This document shows, piece by piece, positions 17,140-24,724 of a DNA stretch of 64,000 nt. Each line of letters begins with the position of its first letter. Position 1 is the stretch's first letter. Location of the stretch: NCBI GenBank assembly GCA_026702615.1, contig JAPPBY010000011.1:1-64000 (forward strand), in the 5' to 3' direction. Position numbers and translations under genes: made by a program. The notes under the pieces were generated by a model that did no database searches, had not been told where the DNA came from, and worked only from the letters and a program-made list of their open reading frames with translations. Origin of the DNA: Chloroflexota bacterium. Its GTDB lineage: Bacteria; Chloroflexota; Dehalococcoidia; Tepidiformales; Tepidiformaceae.

Positions 17140-19718
17140 TGTCGACCTCCACCGCCAGGACCGCCGCCGCCGAAGCCACCGCCGGGCTGCCGTCGCTGCT
17201 GCTGGGCGCTGAAAGCGATCCCGGAGTTGTCGGCGCCGATCAGGAGCACCGCGCCGGCCTCGATCCCGCTCAGGATCTCGACGTTGGTCCCGTCGGACTC
17301 GCCGACCTCGACGGTGACGCGCTCGAAGGCGATCGCTCCCTCCCCGGCATCGTCGGCTGCCGGGCCGAGGACCGTCACGAACCACGCGCCATCGAGCTGG
17401 CGCACGGCCGAGACCGGGACCAGCACGGCCTGCTCCCGCAGTTCCTTCAGGATCGTGACGCTCGCGCTCATCCCCGGCGCGGGCAGCGGGCGCGCTGCGA
17501 GGGCGCCCTGCTGCGTTTCGGCTCCTTGCTCGAGCGCGTTCGACGTGAGGTTCGCGAGGCGTTCGTACATCTGCGGGGGAATCTCGAAATCCTCGGGGAG
17601 CGTCACGCCCTCGGGCAGCGGCTCGCCGTTGGCCACGGCTTGCAACACATCCTGGTTCGTGACGCCCTCGGGCAGATCGAGGCCGGCCAGCAGCCCGCCG
17701 CCACCAAGGCCACCCGCGCCTCGTGCGTCGCCGCCAGCAGCGCCACCTTCCCTACCGACGCCAGAGCCCTCGCCGGCTCCGGCTCCGAGGCCGGCCCCCG
17801 CGAGGAGTCTCGCGAGGTCGCCTCCGGTTCCGCGGAGCGCGGCGAGCTCGGCGGCGACCTCGGCGATCTCCGGCCCCGCGAGGAGGCGCGCCTCCACTTC
17901 GTAGGTGACGACGCCCTGAGCGGCGTTCGGCAGGCGGCTGATCGACGCGATGCGCACCGGGTACTCGACGTTCTCGATGGCGTCGAACGATGCAATCCCG
18001 GCCTGGCCGACCTCCAGGCTCAGCAGGTCCGCCTCGGTCACGGTGAGCGCGATCAGGATCCGGTCGGAGGTGCTCAGCGTAAACGCGGCGAGGCTCGCCG
18101 CCACGCGGTCGCCCGGCTGCACGTTCACGGCCTCGACGATCCCGTGGAACGGCGCCGTCACCGTGAAGTCGGTGAGGGCGGCCCGCGCCTCCTCGAGGGA
18201 GATCTCGGAGAGCCGTACGTTCTCCTCCTGCTGCGCGATCGCGTTCACGGTCGGGCCCGCGTTCAGCTCGTCGTAGCGCGCCTGCGCGCTGGCGAGGCTC
18301 GCGCGCGCACTCTCGAGGGAGGCGCGCGCCTGCTCGAACTCGCCCTCGTCGGCGGGGGCGCGCAGGTCCTCGAACCGCGCCGCGGCGGCAGCGTGGTTCG
18401 CCCTCGCGGCCTCCACCGCAAGCTCCGCCTGGCGCACGTCCTCCGCGCTCGGTTCTGCCTGCAGCTCCTCGAGTCGCGCCACGGCCGCCGTGTGGCTCGC
18501 ACGCGCTGCCTCCACCGCAAGCTCCGCCTGGCGCACGTCCTCCGGGCTCGGCTCTGCCTGCAGCTCCTCGAGTCGCGCCACGGCCGAGGCGTGGTTCGCA
18601 CGCGCCGCCTCCACGCTCTGCTCGGCCTGGTAGCGATCCTCCTCTGAGGCCGGGGCGAGCAGATCGGCCAGCCGCTGCTCCGCCGAGGAAAGCGCCGTGA
18701 CGGCCGACTGCCTCGTCGCGTCGTCGGCGACGAACGCGACGTTGGCGTTGGTCACGGCACTGGCGTAACGCTGGAAGTTGCTGCTCCGATCCTCGGCCAA
18801 GTCGCGCAACTCCCGGACTTGTGCGTCGGAAAGCGCCAGCGGGGCGGCGCATGGGCCCTCGGCGACATCATTGAGGTGGTCGTACTGCTCGCAGAACTCG
18901 TCGAAGGCGTCTTCGAGGGCGTGCCAGGAGTCGTCGGCCCTGTCGATCGCCCCGCTTAGCTGTGCCCGTGCCTGCGTGACGTCCGTGCGTGCGGCGGCGA
19001 TCTCCGTCTCGCCGGGACCCGCGATCAGAGCCGCCAGCGCTTCTTCTGCGCTCGATAGCTGCCCGAGGGCGTTCGCCACCGCCTGCTCGGCGCTCGCCAG
19101 CTCGCTCACGCTCGGCGGTTCCGAGAGCCGCACCAGCGCCTCTTCTGCGCTCGATAGCTGCCCGAGGGCGCTCGCCACCGCCTGCTCGGCGCTCGCCAGC
19201 TCGCTCGCGGTGGGCGGCTCGGTAAGCCGCTTGAGCGCCTGCTCGGCGTTCAGCACCTGGGTCTCAGCCGACTCGATCGACTGTCGTGCGGACGCGATCT
19301 CCGCGGCGGCCGGATCGGCAAGCAGGGCGTCAAGCCGCAACTCCGCGAGCCGCAACTGCGTCTCGGCCGTTGCGACCCGGCGCTGCGCATCGCCGTCATC
19401 CAGGGTCGCCAGCACATCGCCCGTTTGCACGGCATCGCCGCTCTCGACCTCGACCGTAGCGACGGTGCCAGCGACGCCGAAACTGAGCGTGGTGCTGCGT
19501 TCGGCCTCAGCCGAGCCGGAGAGATCCACGGTCGTGCTGAGCTGGCCCATCACCGCCTCGCTGCGCTGCGGTTCGGCAACGACATCCGTCTCTCCAGGCC
19601 GGAGCAGGAACCAGGTGGCGACCGCGACAGCAACGAGGACGGCGCTGGCCGCGAGGAGCAGCCACCGGCGGCGCGAGCTACGGCCGCGGATCAGGAGGTC
19701 GATGTCGACTTCGCTCAT
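17136..19718 (-). CDS. Very long MacA-type periplasmic adaptor
   Basis: The 860-residue protein has one N-terminal helix (19-39), a barrel/lipoyl segment (VAGTVATVEVESGDAVQTGDVLATLDD, residue ~80 on), a very long helical hairpin with repeated units, the second lipoyl half (FTVTAPFHGIVEAVNVQPGDRV), a beta-barrel domain, a Gly-rich insertion, and a Gly-rich C-terminus. Two unit types repeat: ASAEQAVAxALGQLSSAEEAL (twice) and AELAVEAARAxHxAAVARLEEL (about four times). Typical MacA is about 370 residues, so the coiled coil is greatly extended, perhaps to span a thick envelope. ATG 19718 is chosen for the canonical short n-region. First gene of the operon. Confidence 0.85.
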   Translation of the reverse strand: MSEVDIDLLIRGRSSRRRWLLLAASAVLVAVAVATWFLLRPGETDVVAEPQRSEAVMGQLSTTVDLSGSAEAERSTTLSFGVAGTVATVEVESGDAVQTGDVLATLDDGDAQRRVATAETQLRLAELRLDALLADPAAAEIASARQSIESAETQVLNAEQALKRLTEPPTASELASAEQAVASALGQLSSAEEALVRLSEPPSVSELASAEQAVANALGQLSSAEEALAALIAGPGETEIAAARTDVTQARAQLSGAIDRADDSWHALEDAFDEFCEQYDHLNDVAEGPCAAPLALSDAQVRELRDLAEDRSSNFQRYASAVTNANVAFVADDATRQSAVTALSSAEQRLADLLAPASEEDRYQAEQSVEAARANHASAVARLEELQAEPSPEDVRQAELAVEAARASHTAAVARLEELQAEPSAEDVRQAELAVEAARANHAAAAARFEDLRAPADEGEFEQARASLESARASLASAQARYDELNAGPTVNAIAQQEENVRLSEISLEEARAALTDFTVTAPFHGIVEAVNVQPGDRVAASLAAFTLSTSDRILIALTVTEADLLSLEVGQAGIASFDAIENVEYPVRIASISRLPNAAQGVVTYEVEARLLAGPEIAEVAAELAALRGTGGDLARLLAGAGLGAGAGEGSGVGREGGAAGGDARGAGGLGGGGLLAGLDLPEGVTNQDVLQAVANGEPLPEGVTLPEDFEIPPQMYERLANLTSNALEQGAETQQGALAARPLPAPGMSASVTILKELREQAVLVPVSAVRQLDGAWFVTVLGPAADDAGEGAIAFERVTVEVGESDGTNVEILSGIEAGAVLLIGADNSGIAFSAQQQRRQPGGGFGGGGPGGGGRQ

Positions 19719-19829
19719 TGGTGGTCTCTCATCCGATCGGGAGGCGGCGCCACCGGCCAGCGCGGCCATTCGCGGTCTTCGTTCGTAGCCTCATCTGGCG
19801 GTTCCTCCCGTGCGGCGGAGCTCGCGGCT

Positions 19830-19881
19830 CCAGGACATGGACACGCGAGGAGGCTAGCGAGGGCCACTTAAGGTCTCCGTA
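19830..19881 (+). repeat. 52-bp direct repeat, right copy, upstream of macA-like gene
   Basis: Partner of 15073-15124 (three mismatches). It lies about 110 bp upstream of the adaptor start and directly before a response-regulator remnant. Its end contains TAAGG twice with an 11-bp period, the spacing OmpR-family regulators usually recognise, so it may be an operator carried with the cassette. Confidence 0.85.
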
Positions 19882-19990
19882 AGGCAGCGGAGCGCGGGCT
19901 GCGACGCGACGGCTTGACCGGCCATGTCGCCTTCGACGGCGCCTCGGCCCTTGAGAAGGCCGCGGTGCACCCCTACGACGTGGACAGCCC
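19882..19990 (+). pseudogene. Response-regulator receiver-domain fragment
   Basis: The plus-strand frame reads AERGLRRDG then VAFDGASALEKAAVHPYDV, which lines up with the receiver of the intact regulator at 21526-22191 (ARGLRQAGF, IALNGESGLEKALVNRYDV). It lacks the N-terminal acidic pocket and everything after the strand leading to the phospho-Asp, so it is a broken copy. Confidence 0.65.
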
Positions 19991-20317
19991 GATCGAGTGC
20001 GGAGACGCCGCGGACGTGGCTCTGTCGGGCCGAGTTCTGAGCACGGTCAGTGTTTGGTGGACCACGTCAAGGACCCCGCCGGCGAGAAGCGCGACCTCGT
20101 CATCCCCAGCCACGACGTGGCGGCGGCCCAGCGGACGATGGCGGCCGTGGGTGTGCTCGATGTCGTAAGCGAGAACCAGGCGTAGTCGTTGGACGACATC
20201 ACCGCCCGCATCATCGAGTTCTACGCGGCTCCATCCCGGCCGGACCTGCAGATCGAAGAGGTGGGATGCGGCGGCGGGGCTGGAGGCGATCGTGGCCTTC
20301 CTGGGGCGGACCCTGGG
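19991..20317. other. Gene debris without an intact ORF
   Basis: Two short protein-like plus-strand pieces are visible: one around 20049-20185 (DHVKDPAGEKRDLVIPSHDV ... AAVGVLDVVSENQA, stop) and one around 20189-20320 (DDITARIIEFYAAPS ...). Neither has a plausible start or a family I recognise. Together with the receiver fragment they suggest a graveyard left by rearrangement at the operon edge. Confidence 0.4.
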
Positions 20318-21529
20318 CTAGCTCCCGCGGGTCGCGTTCCCGGGGAGCCGAACTTCAATCTCCAGACCACCATCGCGACGCGCCCTGGCGGAAAGGGCTC
20401 CGCCGTGCGCCCGGATGATGGCCTGCACGATGGAGAGCCCGAGGCCGAGGCCGCTTCGGCCCGCTCCCAACTCCTGCCGCTGGACGAAGGGCTGGAAGAA
20501 GCTCTCGACCTCCTCGGCGGTGAGCCGCGGGCCGGAGTTCCTGACCCGCAGGACGGCTTCCCCGCCCTCCTGCGCCACCTCGACCCGCACCCAGCCATCC
20601 GCCACGTTGTGGCGGATGGCGTTTTCGACGAGGTTGGTAACCAGCCGTTCGAGCAGGGCGCGATCGGCCCAGGCCGTCGCGTCCCCCAGCTCCATGGTCA
20701 GCTCGAGCTGGTTGGCGGAGGAGGCGAGGCCTCCGACCACGTCGCCGGCAAGCTCGGCGACGTCGATCTGGACGCGCGACAGGAGTCCGCTCTCGCTGCG
20801 GGCGAGTGCAAGCAGTCCATCGACCGTGCGCTCGCCCTGCTCGGTCGAGTCCAGGATGCGCTGGGCGAACTCGCGCTCTGCTTCGGTGGACCCGGGGTCG
20901 GCGAGCTTGATCTCGGCCTCGGCGCGGAGGATGGCGAGGGGCGTGCGCAACTCGTGGGAGACGTTCGCAGAGAAGGAGCGCTGACTGTTGAAGGCCTTCT
21001 CCAGCGCTTCGAGGAGGGAGTCGAGGGTGTCGGCAAGCTCCTTCAGCTCGTCGTCGGGGCCCTGGAGGGCGACGCGGTGGTGGAGATCGGTCTCGGACGA
21101 TGCGCGGGCCGTTTCCGTGATGCGCTGCACGGGCCGCAGGACGCGCCCGGCCACGATCCAGCCCAGCCCCAGGGCCACAACGGTAGTGGCGCCGAGGGCG
21201 ATCCCGGACTGGACGAGCTGTTCGCGGAGGGCGTCGTCGACGGCGTCGTCGATGGCGGCATCATGCACGTCGGCGACGAACTTGAAGATGGTGCGGCCGT
21301 CCCTGGCGGTGAACTCACGCAGGCGCTTGCCGTCGGGCAGGCGTTCGCCGAACGCCTCCATGACCTCCACTTCGGCGAAGAAGGCCCGCTTTTCGGCGAT
21401 GTCGTCCCCGTCGAGGGCGTCGCGGTAGAGGAAGTGGGTGATGGCGATGAGCACGAGCCCGGCCAGGAGAAAGAGCGACCCGTAGAGGATGGTCAGGCGG
21501 ATGCGGACGGTGGGCTGGGGGAACCTCAC
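20318..21529 (-). CDS. Sensor histidine kinase
   Basis: 403 residues: TM1 about 12-32, a short extracytoplasmic loop (about 33-108), TM2 about 109-130, HAMP (LRPVQRITETARASSE), a dimerisation/H-box SHELRTPLA with phospho-acceptor His192, N-box NLVENAIRHN (Asn303) and a G-box GLGLGLSIV. All catalytic motifs are intact. Its ATG overlaps the regulator stop by 4 nt, so the pair is co-translated. The signal is unknown; the DUF2680-like secreted protein divergently encoded next to the pair is a candidate accessory. Confidence 0.93.
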   Translation of the reverse strand: MRFPQPTVRIRLTILYGSLFLLAGLVLIAITHFLYRDALDGDDIAEKRAFFAEVEVMEAFGERLPDGKRLREFTARDGRTIFKFVADVHDAAIDDAVDDALREQLVQSGIALGATTVVALGLGWIVAGRVLRPVQRITETARASSETDLHHRVALQGPDDELKELADTLDSLLEALEKAFNSQRSFSANVSHELRTPLAILRAEAEIKLADPGSTEAEREFAQRILDSTEQGERTVDGLLALARSESGLLSRVQIDVAELAGDVVGGLASSANQLELTMELGDATAWADRALLERLVTNLVENAIRHNVADGWVRVEVAQEGGEAVLRVRNSGPRLTAEEVESFFQPFVQRQELGAGRSGLGLGLSIVQAIIRAHGGALSARARRDGGLEIEVRLPGNATRGS

Positions 21530-22191
21530 GGCGCACTCCCGATCCGGTAACCCGCGCCCTTCACGGTCTCGATAACCGGCGGGCCGCCCAGCTTGCGGCG
21601 GAGGGTCATGATGGTGACGGGAACCACGTTGGTCATCGGGTCGGCATGCTCGTCCCAGACACGCTCCAGCAACTCCTCGGCGCTGACAACGTTGCCGCGG
21701 GCGCCCAGCAAGACCTCCAGCACGGCGAACTCCTTGCGGGTGAGGCGCAAGTCTCGACCATCGCGGCTGGCGTGGTGGGGGCCGGGATCGAGGCGCACGT
21801 CGTCGGCCTCGAGCACCGGCGGCGTGCTCACGGCGCTGCGGCGGGCGAGGGCGCGGATGCGGGCGACCAGCTCGCGCAGGGCGAACGGCTTGGGCAGGTA
21901 GTCATCGGCGCCGAGGGAGAGCCCTTCCACGCGGTCATCGAGCGCCCCCGAGGCAGTCAGCATCAGGATGCGGGGGGCGTTGGGGCGGTTCGCCAGGCGG
22001 CGGCACACCTCGTCGCCATGGAGGCCAGGCAAGTCGCGATCGAGGAGCACGACGTCGTAGCGGTTGACGAGGGCCTTTTCCAGGCCCGACTCGCCGTTGA
22101 GGGCGATGTCGATGGCGAAGCCCGCCTGGCGCAGGCCACGGGCGACGACGTCGGCCAGGCGCTCGTCATCCTCGACGATGAGCACTCGCAT
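21526..22191 (-). CDS. OmpR-family response regulator
   Basis: 221 residues. Receiver domain with acidic pocket VEDDE, phospho-acceptor Asp51 (LLDRDLPG) and conserved Lys in LPKPFALRE; C-terminal winged helix (LTRKEFAVLEVLLGARGNVVS ... MTNVVPVTIMTLRRKLGG ... GAGYRIG). It controls transcription under the adjacent kinase. ATG 22191 is chosen because it begins the first receiver strand; longer in-frame starts would add unrelated sequence. Paired 11-12-bp spaced repeats upstream may be its own binding sites. Confidence 0.94.
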   Translation of the reverse strand: MRVLIVEDDERLADVVARGLRQAGFAIDIALNGESGLEKALVNRYDVVLLDRDLPGLHGDEVCRRLANRPNAPRILMLTASGALDDRVEGLSLGADDYLPKPFALRELVARIRALARRSAVSTPPVLEADDVRLDPGPHHASRDGRDLRLTRKEFAVLEVLLGARGNVVSAEELLERVWDEHADPMTNVVPVTIMTLRRKLGGPPVIETVKGAGYRIGSAP

Positions 22192-22213
22192 GCGGCCATT
22201 GTGCGGGTGTGGG

Positions 22214-22263
22214 GCATAAGGCCCAGATAAAAGGCGCCAGGTCCAGCTTATGCAGGTCTTATC
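22214..22263. promoter_or_regulatory. Candidate response-regulator binding sites
   Basis: GCATAAG (22214) followed 12 bp later by GATAAAA, and the mirror arrangement CTTATGC (22247) followed 11 bp later by CTTATC. Two half-site pairs face each other between the divergent regulator and DUF2680-like genes. OmpR-family regulators bind paired direct repeats of this spacing; autoregulation is inference. Confidence 0.4.
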
Positions 22264-22286
22264 GACCATCTGCGAGCATTCGCGAC

Positions 22287-22304
22287 GGCGGGGCAAGCCC
22301 CGCC
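22287..22304. other. Perfect GC-rich hairpin upstream of the DUF2680-like gene
   Basis: GGCGGGGC, loop AA, GCCCCGCC. No T-run follows, so it is not a standard terminator. A similar GGGG-GCAAA-CCCC hairpin lies at 37109-37129, suggesting a REP-like intergenic palindrome or a leader structure. Confidence 0.5.
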
Positions 22305-22340
22305 ACCCTGCATGAAAGTGCTGCGGGAAGGAAGCAGGCA

Positions 22341-22976
22341 ATGAGTCTTCGCATGAGGTCGCTCGTGGTAGCCGGGATCGTCGGGATGCTGTTTGCCGCG
22401 CTGGGCGTCGGCGCCGTCCTCGCCGAGGGCGGTAGCGAAGTTGACGACAAGAAGCGCTCGGGGCACGGAACGGGGGCGGGATACGGAGTGGACAGAGAGA
22501 AGGCATCGTCCTGGGACGAGGGACGCGAGGCCTTCGCTGGGGCGCTTGGGGTGACGGTCGAAGATCTTGACGCGGCCGCTCGGCAAGTTGCCCTCGACCG
22601 CGTCGACGAAGCCGTCGAGGCGGGGAAGATTACGGAGGAAGAAGCGGCGGAGATCAGGACGAGAGTCGAGTCGTCGGAGGCGGGGGACTGGCATCCTCGC
22701 GGTCGCGGGTTCGGTCTCTCGGCTGGCGGCGAGGGGCGAGCCGAGGCGCTGGGCGTGACGGTCGAGGATCTGAAGGCGGCGATGCGGCAGGTCCTGCTGG
22801 ACCGGATCGACGCGGCAGTCAAGACCGGCAAGGTCAGCGAGGAGAAAGCCGAGGAGTGGCGCACAGCGATCGAGTCCGGCGACAAGCCGGAACGGGATGG
22901 AGACTCCCGCGGCCGCTGGCGTGGATCCAGGGGGCACTGGGGCCCTGGCGATAAGGACGCGGCGACGACGGATTAG
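22341..22976 (+). CDS. Secreted protein with two DUF2680-like repeats
   Basis: 211 residues with an N-terminal signal peptide (MRSLVVAGIVGMLFAALGVGAVLA). Two copies of a helical motif ALGVTVEDLxAAxRQVxLDR(V/I)DxAVxxGK(I/V) followed by EExAE occur near residues 68-115 and 135-180; they resemble DUF2680. The C-terminus is Gly/Arg/Trp-rich. Function of the domain is unknown; it is often exported. Divergent from the two-component system. Start chosen for the AAGGAAG/AGG-rich leader and the signal peptide. Confidence 0.7.
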   Translation: MSLRMRSLVVAGIVGMLFAALGVGAVLAEGGSEVDDKKRSGHGTGAGYGVDREKASSWDEGREAFAGALGVTVEDLDAAARQVALDRVDEAVEAGKITEEEAAEIRTRVESSEAGDWHPRGRGFGLSAGGEGRAEALGVTVEDLKAAMRQVLLDRIDAAVKTGKVSEEKAEEWRTAIESGDKPERDGDSRGRWRGSRGHWGPGDKDAATTD

Positions 22977-23004
22977 CCCACTCCCTCCGTCCACGCCAAT
23001 CCCC

Positions 23005-23025
23005 ACACGTACTGTACTGCGAACT
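23005..23025 (+). repeat. 21-bp repeat B, copy 2
   Basis: Identical to 11192-11212. It lies just before the recombinase remnant. Confidence 0.75.
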
Positions 23026-23046
23026 CTCCGCTGGGCGGTGGCGATC

Positions 23047-23649
23047 TGCACTGTGCGCGCCGCCTGCGTGACGCCGCGGCTCCAGGCGAAGCGCTTCGAG
23101 GAGACGATCCTCGGGCAACTCCGCGACCACATCCTCACCGAGTCCAACATCCGCGACCTTGTAGGCGTGCTCGACGAGGAGATGGACGGTGTGGCCCGTG
23201 AGCAGCGCCAGAACCTGGAGACGATCGAGGCCGAGCTCGAGGATGTGCGCCGTCGACTGAGCCGGGTGTGGCAAGTGGTCGAGAACACCGACCTCGAGAT
23301 GGCCGACGCCTCGGAACGCATCAAGGAGCACCGAGACCGCCAGCAGCGGCTAGAGATCCACGCCGACGAGGCGCGGGCGATGCTGGCGGAGCGGCGCGTG
23401 CTGCTGGACAGCGCCGAGACGGTGGCGGCCTTCGCCGAGGAGATGAGCGAGTTCCTGCGGACGAGCGAGATCACAGAGACGCGGGCGTTCGTGCGCTCCT
23501 TCGCAAAAGGCGATCCTGGTGCGGCCGGGCAGGCCACGATCCACTACACGACCCCGACGCCGCTGGACAGTCCCCTGCGCGGCGGCAAGGCCGAGGAGGT
23601 AGCCCTCGGCGGCGGATCGGTACTGCCTACCGTCAAGTTAGGCCGGATA
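23047..23649 (+). pseudogene. C-terminal fragment of a large serine recombinase
   Basis: About 200 codons match the C-terminal part of large serine recombinases: the end of the zinc-ribbon (AACVTPRLQAKRFEE), then a long coiled coil (ILTESNIRDLVGVLDEEMDG ... REQRQNLETIEAELEDVRRR ... SERIKEHRDRQQRLE), then an IHYTTPTPLDSP tail. The catalytic N-terminal domain with the Ser nucleophile is absent, and sequence upstream is unrelated, so the gene is broken. The frame continues into the antisense of tRNA-Val (RDSNPRPLRCKRSALTS), a known translation artefact. The position next to a tRNA gene fits an old integration. Confidence 0.8.
23619..23644 (+). repeat. 26-bp repeat A, copy 3
   Basis: Recombinase C-terminal coding sequence, six bases before the tRNA-Val 3' end. 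Direct repeat of 11151-11176 and inverted repeat of 14860-14885. Confidence 0.8.
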
Positions 23650-23726
23650 TGGTGGGCGATGAGGGACTCGAACCCCCGGCCTCTTCGGTGTAAGCGAAGC
23701 GCTCTAACCAGCTGAGCTAATCGCCC
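23650..23726 (-). tRNA. tRNA-Val (anticodon TAC), CCA encoded
   Basis: The minus strand gives a full cloverleaf: acceptor GGGCGAT/ATCGCCC, D arm AGCTCAGCTGG, anticodon stem CTTCG/CGAAG around loop CTTACAC (anticodon TAC, reads GTA), T arm GGGGGTTCGAGTCCC, discriminator A and genomic CCA at 23652-23650. It decodes valine. It borders the recombinase remnant on its 3' side and the epimerase gene on its 5' side. Confidence 0.97.
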
Positions 23727-23751
23727 GGACCGCCAGTCTACCCGCCGGCTC

Positions 23752-24651
23752 CTACAGGACCGACTTGATCCCCTCCGCCAGCAGGATGCCCGGCTCCCAG
23801 CTGATCACCGACTTCGCCCGCGAGGTGTCCGCGCACTTGCGCAGCTCCTCGAACGCCCCTCGCGGGTTCGGGATGATGTGCTCCACCTCGCCCCCCACCA
23901 TCGCCGCGATCTCGTTCACCGACGTCTCCTCGCCCGACCCCACGTTCAGCGCCACCGCCCGCCCCTGCGGCAGCTCCGAGTTCGCCGCGTTCAGGTTCGC
24001 CCCCACCACGTCCTCCACGTGCACGTAGTCGCGCGTCTGGTAGCCGTCGCCGTAGACGGTCAGCGGCTTGCCCTCGTCCCGCAATCGCAGGAAGTGCGGG
24101 ATCACGAGCGCGTACGCCCCCTCCGCCGACTGCCGCGGTCCGTACACGTTGAAGTAGCGCAGCGATACGATCTGCATCCCGAACAGCGCCGCGAACAGGT
24201 CCGCGTACTGCTCCCCGATGAGCTTGTGCAGGCCGTACGGCGAGAGCGGGTTCGGCGCCAGGTCCTCCGTCATCAGGTGCGTTTCCTGGTCCCCGTACAC
24301 GCTCGACGACGACGAAACGACCACCCGCTCGACGCCGTGCTCGCGCGCGGCCTGCAGCACGTTCAACGTGCCGTTCACGTTCACCGCGTGCGTCCCGACG
24401 GGGTCGTCGACCGATTGCTGCACGCGTGGGAGTGCGGCCAGGTGGAACACCCACGTCGCCCCCTCCACCGCCGCCAGCACCGCCTCCGCGTCCGCCACCG
24501 ACCCCTCCACCAGCTCGGCCGCCGGGTTCAGGTACTCGAGGTTGCCCGTCGAGAGGTCGTCGAGCACGGCCACCTCGCAGCCGTCCCGCACGAGCGCATC
24601 GACGATGTGCGACCCGATGAACCCGCACCCTCCGGTCACCACGCAGCGCAT
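23752..24651 (-). CDS. NAD-dependent nucleotide-sugar epimerase/dehydratase
   Basis: 299 residues, extended short-chain dehydrogenase fold. NAD-binding TGGCGFIG at 6-13, catalytic SSSSVYG followed by YGLHK (Tyr-x3-Lys), and RYFNVYGPRQ and YGDGYQTRDYVHVEDV typical of UDP-glucose 4-epimerase/WbpP-like enzymes. It probably supplies sugars for envelope polysaccharide. ATG 24651 is chosen because a TAGCAT -10 hexamer ends 7 nt upstream (leaderless pattern). Divergent from dxr. Exact sugar specificity cannot be read. Confidence 0.88.
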   Translation of the reverse strand: MRCVVTGGCGFIGSHIVDALVRDGCEVAVLDDLSTGNLEYLNPAAELVEGSVADAEAVLAAVEGATWVFHLAALPRVQQSVDDPVGTHAVNVNGTLNVLQAAREHGVERVVVSSSSSVYGDQETHLMTEDLAPNPLSPYGLHKLIGEQYADLFAALFGMQIVSLRYFNVYGPRQSAEGAYALVIPHFLRLRDEGKPLTVYGDGYQTRDYVHVEDVVGANLNAANSELPQGRAVALNVGSGEETSVNEIAAMVGGEVEHIIPNPRGAFEELRKCADTSRAKSVISWEPGILLAEGIKSVL

Positions 24652-24724
24652 GGCAATCATGCTACGGGAAGGGTCGTCGCGCGGGATCGCAGACACCGGC
24701 GCGGGGGCGGGCTACGATGGGGGC

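Noticed and set aside
17140-17385. N-terminal extension of the MacB-type ATPase
   Set aside because: It would be translated inside the adaptor gene in another frame; the GTG overlapping the adaptor stop with GGAGG is better.
23047-23649. Functional serine integrase
   Set aside because: The catalytic N-terminal domain is missing, so the gene is only a remnant.
23650-23715. Coding continuation of the recombinase frame (RDSNPRPLRCKRSALTS)
   Set aside because: This is the antisense of tRNA-Val, a familiar spurious translation.
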